From: Mytilus edulis
Lineage: Eukaryota; Mollusca; Bivalvia; Mytilida; Mytilidae
DNA length: 64,000 nucleotides
Assembly: GCF_963676685.1 (NCBI RefSeq)
Contig: NC_092356.1
Coordinates: 47,083,601 to 47,147,600 of the forward strand
Direction of reading: 5' to 3'
This document shows, piece by piece, positions 23,431 to 36,189 of this stretch. The notes below the pieces were generated by a model. That model searched no databases. It was not told the DNA's origin and worked only from the letters and a program-made list of their open reading frames with translations. Made by a program: the position numbers and the translations under genes. Every line of letters starts with the position of its first letter. Positions within the stretch are counted from its first letter, which is position 1.

Positions 23431-25363
23431 AAACATGCGTATGGCGTCTACATCAACACACAAGCTCTTGTGTTGTTCATAGTTGTTGCGTTTCCATAAT
23501 GTTTGTCATGTTTTTATTTTATTCGAAATAGATGAACGTGACTGTTCTGAACATCGGTAAATAACTGTTACATTTGATGTACTTCATATAATTACTATCA
23601 TAGTCAATGACCAAAGCTTATCTATCCCTACACAGTTTAGTTTAAACAAATTTAATTATAGTGGATTGGGAAACAAGTTTTGCAACTTATATTAATCCCT
23701 TTCCACTTTGCGGGTGCGAGTGCTGCCTTGTAGCGGCATAAGCCTGCTCTTTTTCGAAATCTACAAGGGTGTCTTTAACGTGCACAGTGATTAAAAAGAT
23801 AAGGGACGTCTATTTACCTTAGAGGTTTCGGTGGTTTTTAAGGTGGAATATATAATGAATTCAATAGTGCAATGACAGGAGCAGAAAAATACTACTCTAC
23901 TGGGGCAAATTATATCGCTTACGTTTCATTGATAATATACATAATTCTAATTCAAGCGTTTATTTTCAATTATGTCCACAGTTTATTAAGTGTTCGTGCA
24001 CTGTAATACGAATCATAGACATGCCATCTTGTGTGAAACAATCGCATTACAACTCTTCTAAACGATATCGACCTGATTAATGACATGTTTATCCTTGATT
24101 ACCTGTTGTAAAATTAAAAAATTAAAAAAACTAAGCCTTTTTAAAACTACCATACGCAAGATTGACATCAGATGAATTTGGCTATTTTTGAAGAAAAAAA
24201 CCCTTATGGATATTAAACTCCTTACGTATTCAACGTGCTAATTGTCTCCGGCGCCACGCATTGCGAGGGGAAATTAAATACCAGGCATCCGTCCTTCCGT
24301 TTGTCGGTCCGCCTGTCTATATCATAGATTTATCTTAGCAATGTCTTTAGCAAAAATCAGTGCAGATAAACTATTTAAAAAAATGTAATATCCCTTAGAA
24401 ACATCAATTATATGAAAAGGTTAATCGTTACCGCTCTTGTGTGTACAAATCTTGTAAGATTGTTTTGAAACTTATATTGTAAGTGAATTTTAGCTATGTC
24501 TCATCCGAGTTCGAAAACCAGTAATAATCAATCATTTTTTTAAACGAGTTATACCCTTAGAAATAAAAATAATAGGGAAAATTACATTATTAGCGCTCTC
24601 ATGTGTACAATTCTTGCCAAATTTGTATGAAATTTATATAATATTTATATCAGTCATAAGTTTCATGGTAAGCGCTCTCACATGTGCAGTTTGTTCTACA
24701 TTTTTTACATATTCATAAAACATATATATAGTACTGCATTAGAAACATATTTTTAACACCAATGCTGTCCACAATCATTTTTCACAACTTATGATTATAA
24801 TTCGCTATGCTTTACAATTTTCTGATAACTGTCTTATTAATCAAGGTAAAAATAGACAACATTACCAACTTTTACCAAGTCAAGTTAGAACACCATAAAG
24901 AAGTAAAGTCACGCTTTTTATCTGTACAATTCTTGGATAAAATATACTGCTTCCTATTTTCTTTACACGACAAACTCATCGGAAGATAGTAAAACTTCCC
25001 CTCAAATTACACCGATCAAATGTTTGACTTTACTTATTATGACTGCTCTTAATTGACCAAGTACCAGGATGTCGTAAGTAACCTGTCGAAAAATGATATA
25101 AACCGGAGTCAAAAGTCGGTAATATGAAAATAGTCTATTGAGAGACATTTAAACTGACGAACTCGTACTTTGTTCAAGCTTACCATTTGTATCGTTTGTA
25201 CTTTTTATTAAAAATGGGAGAAAATAGCTATTATGAGGACGATCTTAAAAAGACTTGATAATGTATACATTGAATTTAATATTTTGTATTGCATATTTAG
25301 GAGAAAAATTTATTACAAAGGGATAGTTTTACTCGATAATGCGTAACAAACTAAATATACTAC

Positions 25364-25769
25364 CTCTGGCATAAAAGTTACTCCCAAGAGCTCTTTCTAC
25401 TCCTGCCTCTTCCTTGCTGAGTAACAACATATGATAAGCAATCAATAACTGCCACGATGTTTCACTGTTGGATTCCTGTACAGTTGAACCTACCCATCCA
25501 ATTATAAGTTCATTGTCATTCGAATATAATTTGATGGCTGCGTTTATCGTTTTTTTGACAGGGTCAAGATTGTCTCGATAAGTCTGAAGATGAGAACGGT
25601 ACGCCTCACGAGATCGGAAATGTAAAAAGTGAACAAATAGACCAATTTCGACACTAAAAGATATTTTCTCGCGCACCTTTTTTTCTTGACTCAATTTTTC
25701 TTCAACCTTATAGACGATCATTAATATAATTTCAGTAAATATCAATATAAATAAATCGATAAAATCCAA
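25364..25769 (-). pseudogene. GC-A exon 1: NIT domain with 47-codon deletion and replaced N-terminus
   Basis: Matches GC-B exon 1 from about codon 75 to its donor (AGAG|GTAGTATA), keeping KEEAGVERALGS and FYARG. Relative to GC-B, bases equivalent to 51335-51475 are missing: exactly 141 bp, in frame. They remove the segment with the hallmark QIERGTTALYIS. The 5' end beyond about 25720 no longer resembles GC-B, so the native start and cytosolic leader are lost or replaced. A TG shared at both breakpoints hints at microhomology. Non-functional as a NIT receptor. Confidence 0.8.
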
Positions 25770-25810
25770 ATTTTTCCACCTTCATGTAACTGTTTAAACC
25801 CATTAAAACA

Positions 25811-28600
25811 GATGCGAACAATTCGAATGAACAAATTGGCCATTCTAACCTTCTCTAATAAAAGTTATATTTCGTTTGTTTACTTTCAACCGAGTAACCG
25901 CCTGTTATAATCAGTTCGACGAAAGGATTACCAGTCTATTTATGAACAAAACAAATTAAAGAAAAACAAAATTGTATACAGTAATAAATGACGACCACTG
26001 AGTTAAATGCTTAATGTTTAAAGTTTAATGGCTTGACGCGCCAAGAACTGTACCTAGCTTTAGAATATAGTGTAACAATACAACACAATAACAGCAATTT
26101 TCATCTAGAGAGGGATAGAACAGCTTATTTACCACGATAGGGTAAATGATATTAAAACATGTGTACTGTTGATCATGATAAACGTACACAGTCATACAAG
26201 AAGGTGATATAACCAGTTATAAACCATATTTAAACCACAATTGTCTTCAAAATTACCTGCACCAAGTCAGGTATATGGCAGTTGTTCTACGCTTGTTGAT
26301 TGTTAGTTTTTATGGACCTCTTACCCTTTTTAATTGCCATGGAGTTCGTTATTTTTTGTTATATTTTGTTCTCTAATTTCGATACATAACAGCTGAGAGA
26401 TTATAATTCCTTTGGTCAACCTATTTCCTTCTTTCAACTAAGCATTTTTTAAATCTTTATAATTTGATTGTAAAGAATTTGCAAACAAAACTGATTTCAC
26501 CTTGACGTACTACGTCGGAACAATGACTCAGAGATGATGTTGCCTTTGGTAATTAAATGGTACGAATCAGCTGCCCATATATATATAATGTCATACAAGT
26601 AGATAAATATATTATATTGACCTTTTCGTATTTGATGTGAGATAACACCAATGTTTTATAATGTATGTAATGTTGAATTCTAGAGTATACATTTGAATGT
26701 GTAGTATAAAATATTTCAAAACTCATTTTAAAACTAGTTTGAAAACATAAAAAACAACCGTGCGACCGTCATAAAAACAACCAACGCAAATTAGTATCTG
26801 ATCATTCTTTATATGCCCTTTGAACGGCATTTTATAAAACATGAATGTTGAGGAAAGTTCTTGACGTTGTATTTACGAAGGAAGTTTGATTCTCTCGACA
26901 GTTATAAATATAAAATGAACTTGTCTTGTCTGAATTTGTATTGATAAAATCATCATATAAACCAAGCTTAAAATATTGTACGCCAGACAACAAGTTCGTC
27001 TTTAAAACCTCATCAGTGACGGTCAAATAAAAGAAGTTTAAAAGGTGAAATAGAGTACAAAGTTGGAGAGGATGGAGAGTAGGAAATTTGAAAGGTGCCA
27101 AATACAGATGCGGTAATATCTTCCTAGTGTATGGATTTTGTCTTCTCAAATTATTAATTCTAATTTTTTCTAACCAAATCTTAACATTTGGAAGTTTTTT
27201 GACATAATCTTTACAATGTTAATATATCTAAAGATTTTACACTTTTGAATCAGTTTATGTTGAATGAAATATGTTAAACATAGTTTTTACTGACTTTGGC
27301 ATCATATTTCAGCTTTGAATGATACTATACTGTCGCCAGTTTAATACACATGTTTTACCTCAATTCATCATCAGGGTATTAAAGGGCATAGTAATATTTC
27401 AACTAATTATGTGTTGATTTCCATTAATAATCATTCAATACACTTTTTCTGGTTCCCTTTGCTTTCTTTATTTTCAATTATTTTATAAGAATCAAGTAAA
27501 AAAATATTCAATATAGAAATATTTAAAAGTTGAAATTTGGTTTATTCATACATGATATTAGCACGTTTGAAATGGAAAAGTAAACCATAATAGAGTTAGA
27601 AGTTAAGACAAAACGTTGTATGATTGTTAGTAAAACGACTTTCAACCAGAGAACAAGGTGACCAAGGTTTTCCGAGGCTAACATAAAAATAAGTATATAT
27701 CTAACAGTTTGAGTGTCACGTCTTATTAAAAACAGTGAGAACAGAAGTATTTTGTCTCTATTTTTACTTCTATTTTCTAAGTCCAATCGATAAAATTCCA
27801 CCAAATTTCTATTAACCAGAACAAAATTAAAACTAAAACTTTATGCATCATTTGTACGCAAATGTTTCAAAATTAAATACCAGATTGCAGGTATAAAATT
27901 CATCCAGTCTCTCGCATCTTTAATGAATGACTCGGTTCAATAATCGTAGCGTTAATATTGATGTATCTGTATCACAGGAATGTCCTCTCCTCTAGTCATC
28001 TTGAAAATAGTACATGTTGGGAACTTTTCTGACCTTGCACATTATCCCACTAAAATTCATTAGCCGAAACAAATCAAACACTCAGTCAGAAATGTGCCAC
28101 AGATCTGCAGTTGTTTAAATTCTATCTAAGACAAATATTAATAAAATTTAAGTTAAATGTATTTAATTCAAAACAGAAATGATATACAGTAACTAAATGC
28201 AAAATATACCAATGTAATACAAATATTTTTTGCCAAAATAATTGACAACTGATTTGTTTCAATATGACAAAACGGCCGACAAATTTGCGGGATTATACAA
28301 TGTAGTTCATGGTCAGCAGGTTGATTTTTTTGGGTCGATAAATATATCTTGGACTAAGCCATGAGAACAATTGCGCCTCTTTTGGTGGTCCAATAACCAA
28401 TACGTCAACATTACTCCTTTTCCCTAAAAAAAAAACATCAACAAAATAGATTAGCTTTGTTACATGTGTCATTTTATATTTGGTTCCAATTAGAAAAATT
28501 GCTAATTTGTACCCTTGACATAATTAAGATTTTTTTTAGCATTTTATTGTTAAACAACTGTCTAGAGATATCAATGCAAATAGTAAAAACAAGTACGTAG
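25811..28600. repeat. 5' flank of GC-A shared with copy 0; no gene
   Basis: Non-coding sequence aligned to 6949-10078. Small minus-strand ORFs here (26832-27149, 27523-27804, 28571-28756) are not preserved as ORFs in copy 0. A decayed motif near 26985-27040 (minus strand: GTCACTGATGAGG, later TCTGGCGTAC) resembles the hammerhead repeat but lacks a proper GAAA and stem III. Confidence 0.55.
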
Positions 28601-28986
28601 GCGCAAACAGATTTCATTTTGCTTTAACCAATTTAGTTGAATAAAGTGTAGATAAAAGGGCATTAACACGAGACATTGGTTAAAACAAATCCGTTTTGAT
28701 TTTCTTTTGTTTTCTAAAATGAGCATTTTTAAGTAGAGTATGCCTTTTTTTAACATTAAGTTTTAAAAATTTCAACAGAATTCTTAATTTTCATTTAAAG
28801 ATGTACAATAAGCTCAATGAAGGCAATATACATATAATAGTTTTTTTGGGAAAGAATTGTGGTATTTTTGCTATCTTACGACTTGTTAACAAACAAATAC
28901 CTCTTTCAAAGAAACGAAACTCAATGCAACACTTGTATCTGAAATTATATCTAAATCTATAGACATTATTCATAACGCATTTTTAC

Positions 28987-29078
28987 CTTGATTATTGTTT
29001 CACCTCGTTGTTCCACCATGAAGTCTGGGTGTTGTTTGACAGCAATTTTTGTAGACTGCGAAATGTGAATCATGCCCG
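28987..29078 (-). CDS. GC-B exon 6: C-terminal part of guanylate cyclase domain
   Basis: 92-bp exon after acceptor AATAG and before donor CAAG|GTAAAA. Joined in phase to exon 5 it gives a Pro followed by GMIHISQSTK, then HPDFMVEQRGETIIK. This is the conserved end of class III guanylate cyclase domains (IH-V/I-S motif and E-RG segment). It lies 5.6 kb beyond exon 5, with a 2.3-kb mobile element between. The following exon, expected to start near the GKG...TYWL motif, was not found to the left. GC-A has no counterpart. Too short to stand alone as an ORF. Confidence 0.8.
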
Positions 29079-29369
29079 CTATTAAATACAAAACAAAAAT
29101 TCAATTGATGAATAAAAGATACACCATTCTCTAAATTGACAGAAGTATGGAAATCAAAATAAAATATTAAATATTTGAGCGTTGATTTTCTTCTTTTTTC
29201 TTAATTGAACGCATAGAGATCTTTAAAAGCGAACTACAGATATACATGTATTTTTATTTGTATCCATCTGATCAGCTTCTCTTTTGTCAACTGATTTTTT
29301 ATAATTTGAGCTTTTGTTGTACTGTTACACCATTGTTCCTGGAAATGGGAGGTTTTGTTCCTTCTAACT

Positions 29370-29680
29370 AGTCTAACCCCGAAACATTCAATATGTACCT
29401 ATCTCAAGTCAGGAGCCTGTAATTTAGTGCTTGTCATAAGTTGCTGTGTAGCATATGCATATGTGTTCCTCGTTATTTATTGTGTACATAAAAAAGCTGT
29501 TAGTTTTCTCGTTTGAATTGTTTTTCATTACTAGTATTCATTTTGGGGCCTTTATAGCTGACTATGCGGTTTGGTCTTTGCTCATCGGTGAAGGTCGTAC
29601 GGTGACCTATAGTTATTAATTTCTATGTCGATTGTGGACAGTTGTCTCATTGGCATTCAACTAACGACTTTTTTTTATAC
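29370..29680 (-). repeat. Interspersed mussel repeat (retroposon tail)
   Basis: The reverse complement carries AATGAGACAACTGTCC, a TATAGTCAGC-like region and GGCTCCTGACTTGAGATAGG. It is a fuller copy of the family also seen at 20160, 40530, 42541, 43510 and 61870. It lies in GC-B intron 6 or the 3' flank. No ORF. Confidence 0.55.
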
Positions 29681-29862
29681 ATGATTGGGTTTGCGCATCA
29701 TTGAATTCCCTGTGGTAACCTATATTTCTTACATCCGTATTTATCTATATAAATAAGAGATGCGGAATAAAAGAGGGATGAAATATACCAAAGGGACAGG
29801 TAATAATTGTAATTGTATATATGTTTCTGTTGTGCTTTGTCTTATATTGACTCTCCTTTTTA

Positions 29863-32139
29863 GCTCACCTGGCCCGAAGGGCCAAGTGAGCTTTTCTCAT
29901 CACTTGGCGTCCGGCGTCCGTCGTCGTCGTCGTCCGTCGTCGTCCGTCGTCGTTAACTTTTACAAAAATCTTCTCCTCTGAAACTACTGGGCCAAATCAA
30001 ACCAAACTTGGCCACAATCATCATTGGGGTATCTAGTTTAAAAAATGTGTGGCGTGACCCGGTCAACCAACCAAGATGGCCGCCACGGCTAAAAATAGAA
30101 CATAAGGGTAAAATGCAGTTTTTGGCTTATAACTCAAAAACCAAAAGCAAATCTGACATGGATTAAAATGTTTATCAGGTCAAGATCTATCTGCCCTGAA
30201 ATTTTCAGATGAATCGGTCAATCGGTTGTTGGGTTGCTGCCCCTGAATTGGTAATTTTGAGGAAATTTTGCTTTTTTTGGTTATTATCTTGAATATTATT
30301 ATAGATAGAGATAAATTGTAAACAGCAATAATGTTCAGCAAAGTAAGATCTACAAATAAGTCAACATGACCAAAATGGTCAGTTGACCCGTTTAGGAGTT
30401 ATTGCCCTTTATAGTCAATTTTTAACCATTTTTCGTTAATTAAAGTAATCTTTTACAAAAATCTTCTCCTCTGAAACTACTGGGCCAAATTAATCCAAAC
30501 TTGGCCACAATCATCTTTGGGGTATCTAGTTTAAAAAATGTGTGGCGTGACCTGGTCAACCAACCAAGATGGCCGCCACGGCTAAAAATAGAACAAAGGG
30601 GTAAAATGCAGTTTTTGGCTTATAACTCAAAAACCAAAGCATTTTGAAGAAATCTGACATGGGGATAAAAATGTTTATCAGGTCAAGATCTATCTGCCCT
30701 GAAATTTTCAGATGAATCGGTCAATCGGTTGTTGGGTTGCTGCCCCTGAATTGGTAATTTGGAGGAAATTTTGCTGTTTTTGGTTATTATCTTGAATATT
30801 ATTATAGATAGAGATAAACTGTAAACAGCAATAATGTTCAACAAAGTAAGATCTACAAATAAGTCAACATGACCAAAATGGTCAGTTGACCCGTTTAGGA
30901 GTTATTGCCCTTTATAGTCAACTTTTAACCATTTTTCGTAAATTAAAGTAATCTTTTACAAAAATCTTCTCCTCTGAAACTACTGGGCCAAATTAATCCA
31001 AACTTGGCCACAATCATCTTTAGGGTATCTAGTTTAAAAAATGTGTGACGTGACCTGGTCAACCAACCAAGATGGCCGCCACCGCTAAAAATAGAACATA
31101 GGGGTAAAATGCAGTTTTTGGCTTATAACTCAAAAACCAAAGCATTTTGAGGAAATCTGACAGGGATAAAAATGTTTATCAGGTCAAGATCTATCTGCCC
31201 TGAAATTTTCAGATGAATCGGTCAATCGGTTGTTGGGTTGCTGCCCCTGAATTGGTAATTTTGAGGAAATTTTGCTGTTTTTGGTTATTATCTTGAATAT
31301 TATTATAGATAGAGATAAACTGTAAACAGCAATAATGTTCAGCAAAGTAAGATCTACAAATAAGTCAACATGACCAAAATGGTCAGTTGACCCCTTTAGG
31401 AGTTATTGCCCTTTATAGTCAATCTTTAACCATTTTTCATAAATCTAAGTAATCTTTTACAAAATCTCCACTGAAACTACTAGGCCACAATCATCTTTGG
31501 GGTATCTAGTTTGAAAAATGTGTCCGATGACCTGGCCATTCAACCAAGATGGCCGCCACGGCTAAAAATAGAACATAGGGGTAAAATGCAGTTTTTGGCT
31601 TATAACTATGAAACTAAAGCATCTAGAGCAAATCTGACAAGAAGTTAAATTGTTAATCAAGTCAATATCTATCTGCCCTGAATTTTTCAGATGAATTGGA
31701 CAACTGGTTGTTGGGTTGCTGCCCTCCAATTGGTAATTTTTAAAGAAATTTTGCCGTTTTTGGTTATCTTGAATACTATTATAGATAGCGATAAACTGTA
31801 AACAGCAATAATGTTCAGCAAAGTAAGATCTACAAATAAGTCAACATGACCTAAATGGTCAATTGACCCCTTAAGGAGTTATTGCCCTTTATAGTCAATT
31901 TTTAACAATTTTCATTAATTTGGTAAATTTATGTAAATTTTTACCAAATATAGTTCTCTGTTACTAATGGGCAAAGTTCATTATAGATATAATTGTTAGA
32001 AGCAAAATCGTTCAGTAAAGTAAGAACTTCAAACACATCACCATCACCAAAATACAATTTTGTCATGAATCCATTTGTGTCCTTTGTTTAATATGCACAT
32101 AGACCAAGGTGAGCGACACAGGCTCTTTAGAGCCTCTAG
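29863..32139. mobile_element. Molluscan mobile element with hairpin ends and ~500-bp internal monomers
   Basis: The left end is a hairpin, GCTCACCTGGCCC-GAA-GGGCCAAGTGAGC (29863-29891), followed by TC/GTCGTC-rich simple sequence. The right end has GGTGAGCGACAC and a second hairpin, GGCTCTTTAGAGCC, then CTAG (32121-32139). Inside are four copies of a monomer starting ATCTTCTCCTCTGAAACTAC or its variant, at 29968, 30461, 30964 and 31463. The first three are very alike and the fourth is diverged. No protein is encoded. I recognise the family as widespread in molluscs. The class is uncertain: the ends recall a Helitron but do not fully fit. It sits in GC-B intron 5. Confidence 0.7.
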
Positions 32140-32829
32140 TTTCACTTACAACATTTTGGAATCAAATTTGTATTGTCTGTTTACTTAACAAAAAAGGGAT
32201 TTGATTATTTTGTAATAGATTCTTCTGATACAATTATTTTCCAATAATTAATTTCAAACAGTTAATAGCTTTTTGAATGATATATTCAAAATGACTTATT
32301 CTTTATATATTATATATGAAATTTCCGCAACTCTTTAAAACAACTTCTTATGAAAAAAGCACGTAAAATTATGTTTCTATGTTGTTAAACAGTGAAAACC
32401 ACTGGATATTAAGAACATATGTAAGTATTGCAAATCATTGAATGGTAATACTAATTAATATATCATGTTGCTTGACTACATCAATGAAAGCATGAATAGA
32501 TTAAAGTGCTGATATTCTTCATTTAGACTTGGTGATCACGAATGCAAACAATATTTAATATACAAAATTAACTGTAGACTAATTTCTCAATGTAATTTTT
32601 GTTTAATTGGATACTTAATCCGTCATAACTTTAAGTTGATTTTTTGATTTGATGTTGTGACATGTTGTGGCAAAAAAGGAATATCAATATATTTTCAAGT
32701 TCAACGGATTTAGTTTCTTAAACGTATTATGTTTACAACGATTCCATACCGATGTATTTTACCGCAAATTGTCTTTATTAATCCAATATACATGTCGAAC
32801 TATTTAATGAGACATAAAATTTAGACATT

Positions 32830-33132
32830 CCCAGCTTTGGATAAATAGTCGGCCAGATGAGGGTCGTTAACCTTGGTTGGTAACTCATCTATGAGAGTAA
32901 ACTTTAACTAAACCGGGTAGATCACAACTTGAAAGCCATGGTAGGTAACTGATCTATAGGACGGGAACCTAGATGAAAAACCCCTGGTTCTCCTAGGTGG
33001 GGGTTAAGCATGAGGCTAATAACCTCATCTTGTAAAAAGTCTATTAGTACAGAAATCAACGCACAAAAACGTGTTGACCTTATGCTCAGACCGGAGCGAA
33101 GAGGATAAGTAAGTAAGTAAGTAAGAAAGTAG
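32830..33132 (+). mobile_element. SINE-like retroposon with 12-bp target-site duplication
   Basis: 303-bp insertion absent from copy 1 near 14340. AATTTAGACATT occurs on both sides (32818-32829 and 33133-33144) but once in copy 1. It ends in a short tandem tail, GTAA/TAAG repeated, which is typical of SINEs and of 5'-truncated LINEs. I do not see clear A and B boxes of a tRNA-derived promoter, so a truncated LINE tail is possible. Lies in GC-B intron 5. Confidence 0.75.
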
Positions 33133-33679
33133 AATTTAGACATTGATGACACAGATGATAAAAATTGGCTTAATATGTACTAATCCAACTTGCAACAAAA
33201 AAAAACCAGTTTGTTTAAATCTTTTTTAAATATATAATTACAACACGATGCGTTAAGGATAACAAGGATTATGTTGATGATTTTGTGGTGCAAAATACCT
33301 ATCCGTACTTGGGAATACTTAAAGACGATGGGAAAGCCATTTTATTACTGGATCTTATCTAAAATTCGCAAGGATAAATTAAGCATGGACACCTCATATC
33401 TCAATTTAAGTTACGACGTTTTTTTTAAATGTGTAATGTCTGACTGACGTGAACTCTAAAATATTGAAGCTCATTCAGGGAAAACTGATATCAAATAATG
33501 GTACCAAATCTTCACCCTTATCTGTTACATCACAACATAGAACGACACACTATAAAATATAAATTGAAATTGCTTAAATCAATCAAAAGAATATTAACAA
33601 CGTATGGCCTGCAAAAATGATAAAAAAAAATTGCTCTTTCTGTTAAGTTGGCTATAACAGATCCCGACATGAAAAGTGA

Positions 33680-34690
33680 AACAATTCAAATAAGCAAATT
33701 AATTTGATAGTTCTATTACAAATAACAAAACACGAACTCGACTGATATGGACAATTGAAAACCATTAAACTACATGTTATTATCTTGGGATAGGCCCATA
33801 AAGAATGTGCACGTGGCAGGGTTTGACTTGAGATTTGAACAGCGGTAAACTCGTGTACCCTTTTTTTGATAAATGTATTCGAAGAAAATTTTTCGTCAGA
33901 TCTGTTTAATAGGTATTAATGATTTTTTATATAATAACTTATAATACATATATATCTATGCAAGTATGTTTTAAAGACCACGTGTGTTTGGTATTTATAA
34001 ATGGATTTGTTTGTTGGATTTCTAATTAAAAACGTGTAAAAGTTCACAGCCGGGTTGTTTGTTCGTAGTTTAAGTAATTCGAGCAATGAATGGTAAATTA
34101 TATATATATATACATGTATTGAATATTGATTCTTTTACAGGTTAATTGTCCAAAATGAGTAGAAAATATTTGAGACCGACATTGTTTGATTGAGAGTTTT
34201 GTATTCTACTGATAAATAAATAAAGTATGCCCAATTGAGCTTACGCATCCAAGACTTATTATAAAACTTTAAATTGACAAAACTATTCAAAAAGTTGTAG
34301 ACCGAACACAGCAATACTCTTTGAATGAGCGACGAGCATAAACTAATTCTCAGTGTAAGTTGGTCACAAGTTTATGAATTCTATGATTAATTTAATTTAT
34401 TACATTAAACATGAAAATAACAAGAACACCGAAATCCGAGTAAAAATACATAACGGAAAGGTATCTATTACTTGTATCGTATGACGTCAAAGAAGTGAAA
34501 TTATGAGAAAGCATTGTTTTTTTTTATACTGAGACCAATGCAATCATACTTACTATATATTATCAAAAATATTGGTAGCTAAGTATAATCAGAAGAATCT
34601 GATTTTACCAAACGAGTTCATATCAAATTATTATACATTTGGATGACTTATGACAAGTGACAGGCTGCTGATCGTTGTTCCGTTAACTTG
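33680..34690. other. Copy-2-specific insert, no gene seen
   Basis: Copy 1 joins the equivalents of 33675 and 34695 with almost nothing between (15440-15480). The extra ~1 kb is AT-rich, includes a short TA microsatellite near 34100, and shows no ORF or terminal repeats that I can define. It could instead be a deletion in copy 1. Confidence 0.4.
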
Positions 34691-34711
34691 TTAAAAATGT
34701 ATATAACTTAC

Positions 34712-34810
34712 GTTCACTCGTCGATTCCATCCGCGATGCAACATTAACTGTATTGCCAAACAGACAATATCGAGGCATTTTAGTTCCAACAACACCTGCG
34801 ACCACAGAAC
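34712..34810 (-). CDS. GC-B exon 5: cyclase domain, guanine- and phosphate-binding part
   Basis: 99-bp exon, acceptor TTTTTGCAG and donor GAAC|GTAAGT, phase 1 to phase 1. It encodes [20 protein letters not shown], then [13 protein letters not shown]. The Cys of YCLFG is the residue that selects GTP over ATP in guanylate cyclases. The Asn and Arg of VNVASRM correspond to the transition-state-stabilising pair. FGN replaces the more usual FGD. It connects in frame to exon 4 and exon 6. Confidence 0.85.
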
Positions 34811-35893
34811 CTGCAAAAAGAACGCAAGAAACAATTGAAACGTCAACACACAGTACTTTATTCATCATGTTGTATTCAGAAAATTTTAAAATAGAAACAA
34901 CCAACACAAAATCAAATATAGGACAGAGGTAAAAAAAGGGAAATCCTATGATACTTCCTAATCCCATCAACAGCAAACCATTTGTATTAGTATTCATTAA
35001 ACCAGTCATTGCAAAGCCAGTGTTAAGTACTACGATCGTATGCCCTCAGTATGCAATGTGACTGCATTCCAGCAAATATCAAGCTTGAAACAGTAACTCA
35101 AAAACTAACACGTTCGGTATAGTCTGCTACTTTACTTGTGACGAAGTTAAATCAACGCTTTTCTTTAACAATTTTGGTTCGAAAGTACAAATCTGTTCAC
35201 AAGTTGAATGTATTAATGGTTTTAATAGTCCATTAAAGGGGCATAAGCTATACGTTGGAATAAGAAATAAAAACGATTCTTTTTGTTTCAGGTATTTTGA
35301 AATAAATTATGTTATTTGTATGCAGTTTGACCAAGATTTGTCGAAATATGCTCAAACATTTAATGCAGTTGTAATTTACATAGAATATATTATATATTTA
35401 TACAGATTTATGCAACCATTGAACACGTTGAAAGGACTATGTAATGAGTAACTGAATGAAAAAGTAACTTCAATGTATCATAGGGAAAGGCATTGTAATG
35501 ATAAACAGTATGGAATTTAAAGAAGCATTCATTAATTTAGATTGATTATTCTATCTAGATAACAAAAAGAGCTTTCAATGTTTCAAAGTAAAATGGGTTT
35601 TTATCACCGATACCGTTTAATCTACTTATTAAATTGTAATGTTTTGAGTACGTGTGTTCCCGATGAAAATAAATCTTTTAAAGCGCGTCGAATTAATAAA
35701 ATGTATAAAAATATATTTATATTACGTATATCCGTAGTAAATATTGGTTAAAGACTTTCCACATTTCCATAATCAATTGTACAATATATTTAAAGATAAG
35801 TGATCCGTAGTTTATTGATTATATGATTTTCTTGTGGTCTCTCTTCTCTTAGGTGTCTGTATTTAAATGTTATTTGTCTATTATATGAAATAC

Positions 35894-36055
35894 CTGTATT
35901 TATTCCAATCCTTATTTGCCATTTCTCCCCTGGTATATGAGGTATTTGCGATTGACTAACTATTTCTAATATGTCTAATGACATCAAAGCTATTTCACAT
36001 GCATGTTGATCGGTGTTCCTTACAGGCAGTCCAGAAACCATCATGTAGGCATCAC
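35894..36055 (-). CDS. GC-B exon 4: cyclase domain centre
   Basis: 162-bp exon, acceptor TTAAG and donor ACAG|GTATTTC, phase 1 at both ends. With exon 3 it restores the catalytic stretch VETIGDAYMMVSGLP, with the second metal-binding Asp and the guanine-recognising Glu. It ends in KWQIRIGINTG. All key residues are present, unlike GC-A exon 4. The PLE fragment lies just upstream in intron 3. Confidence 0.85.
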
Positions 36056-36189
36056 CTTAAGTAAATATTTATATTTGCAGGAAGTAAGATTTAAATCAAG
36101 TAAACAATCATCAGAATCGAGACAAGTTCAATGACAAATATTGCATATAATGCGCAATTAATTTAGTTTCGATATACACGTATTATTAT

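Larger units (their letters stand above)
13937..28600 (-). repeat. Duplicon copy 1, containing the GC-A pseudogene
   Basis: From about 13940 the sequence aligns with 32445 onward (for example GATCACGAATGCAAACAATA at 14043 and 32530). It continues through matching exons and introns to exon 1 at 25364-25760. The 5' flank (25811-28600) matches copy 0 rather than copy 2. The left edge cuts directly into the LINE at 13936. Intervals without exons are intronic or flanking sequence. Insertions specific to this copy are listed separately. Confidence 0.75.

Noticed and set aside
26985..27040. Another hammerhead ribozyme (GTCACTGATGAGG ... TCTGGCGTAC)
   Set aside because: Stem I and box 1 are present, but GAAA and stem III do not fit. 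At best a decayed relative.
29863..32139. Helitron
   Set aside because: The right end has a hairpin plus CTAG, but the left end lacks a TC start after A and has its own hairpin. Left unclassified.
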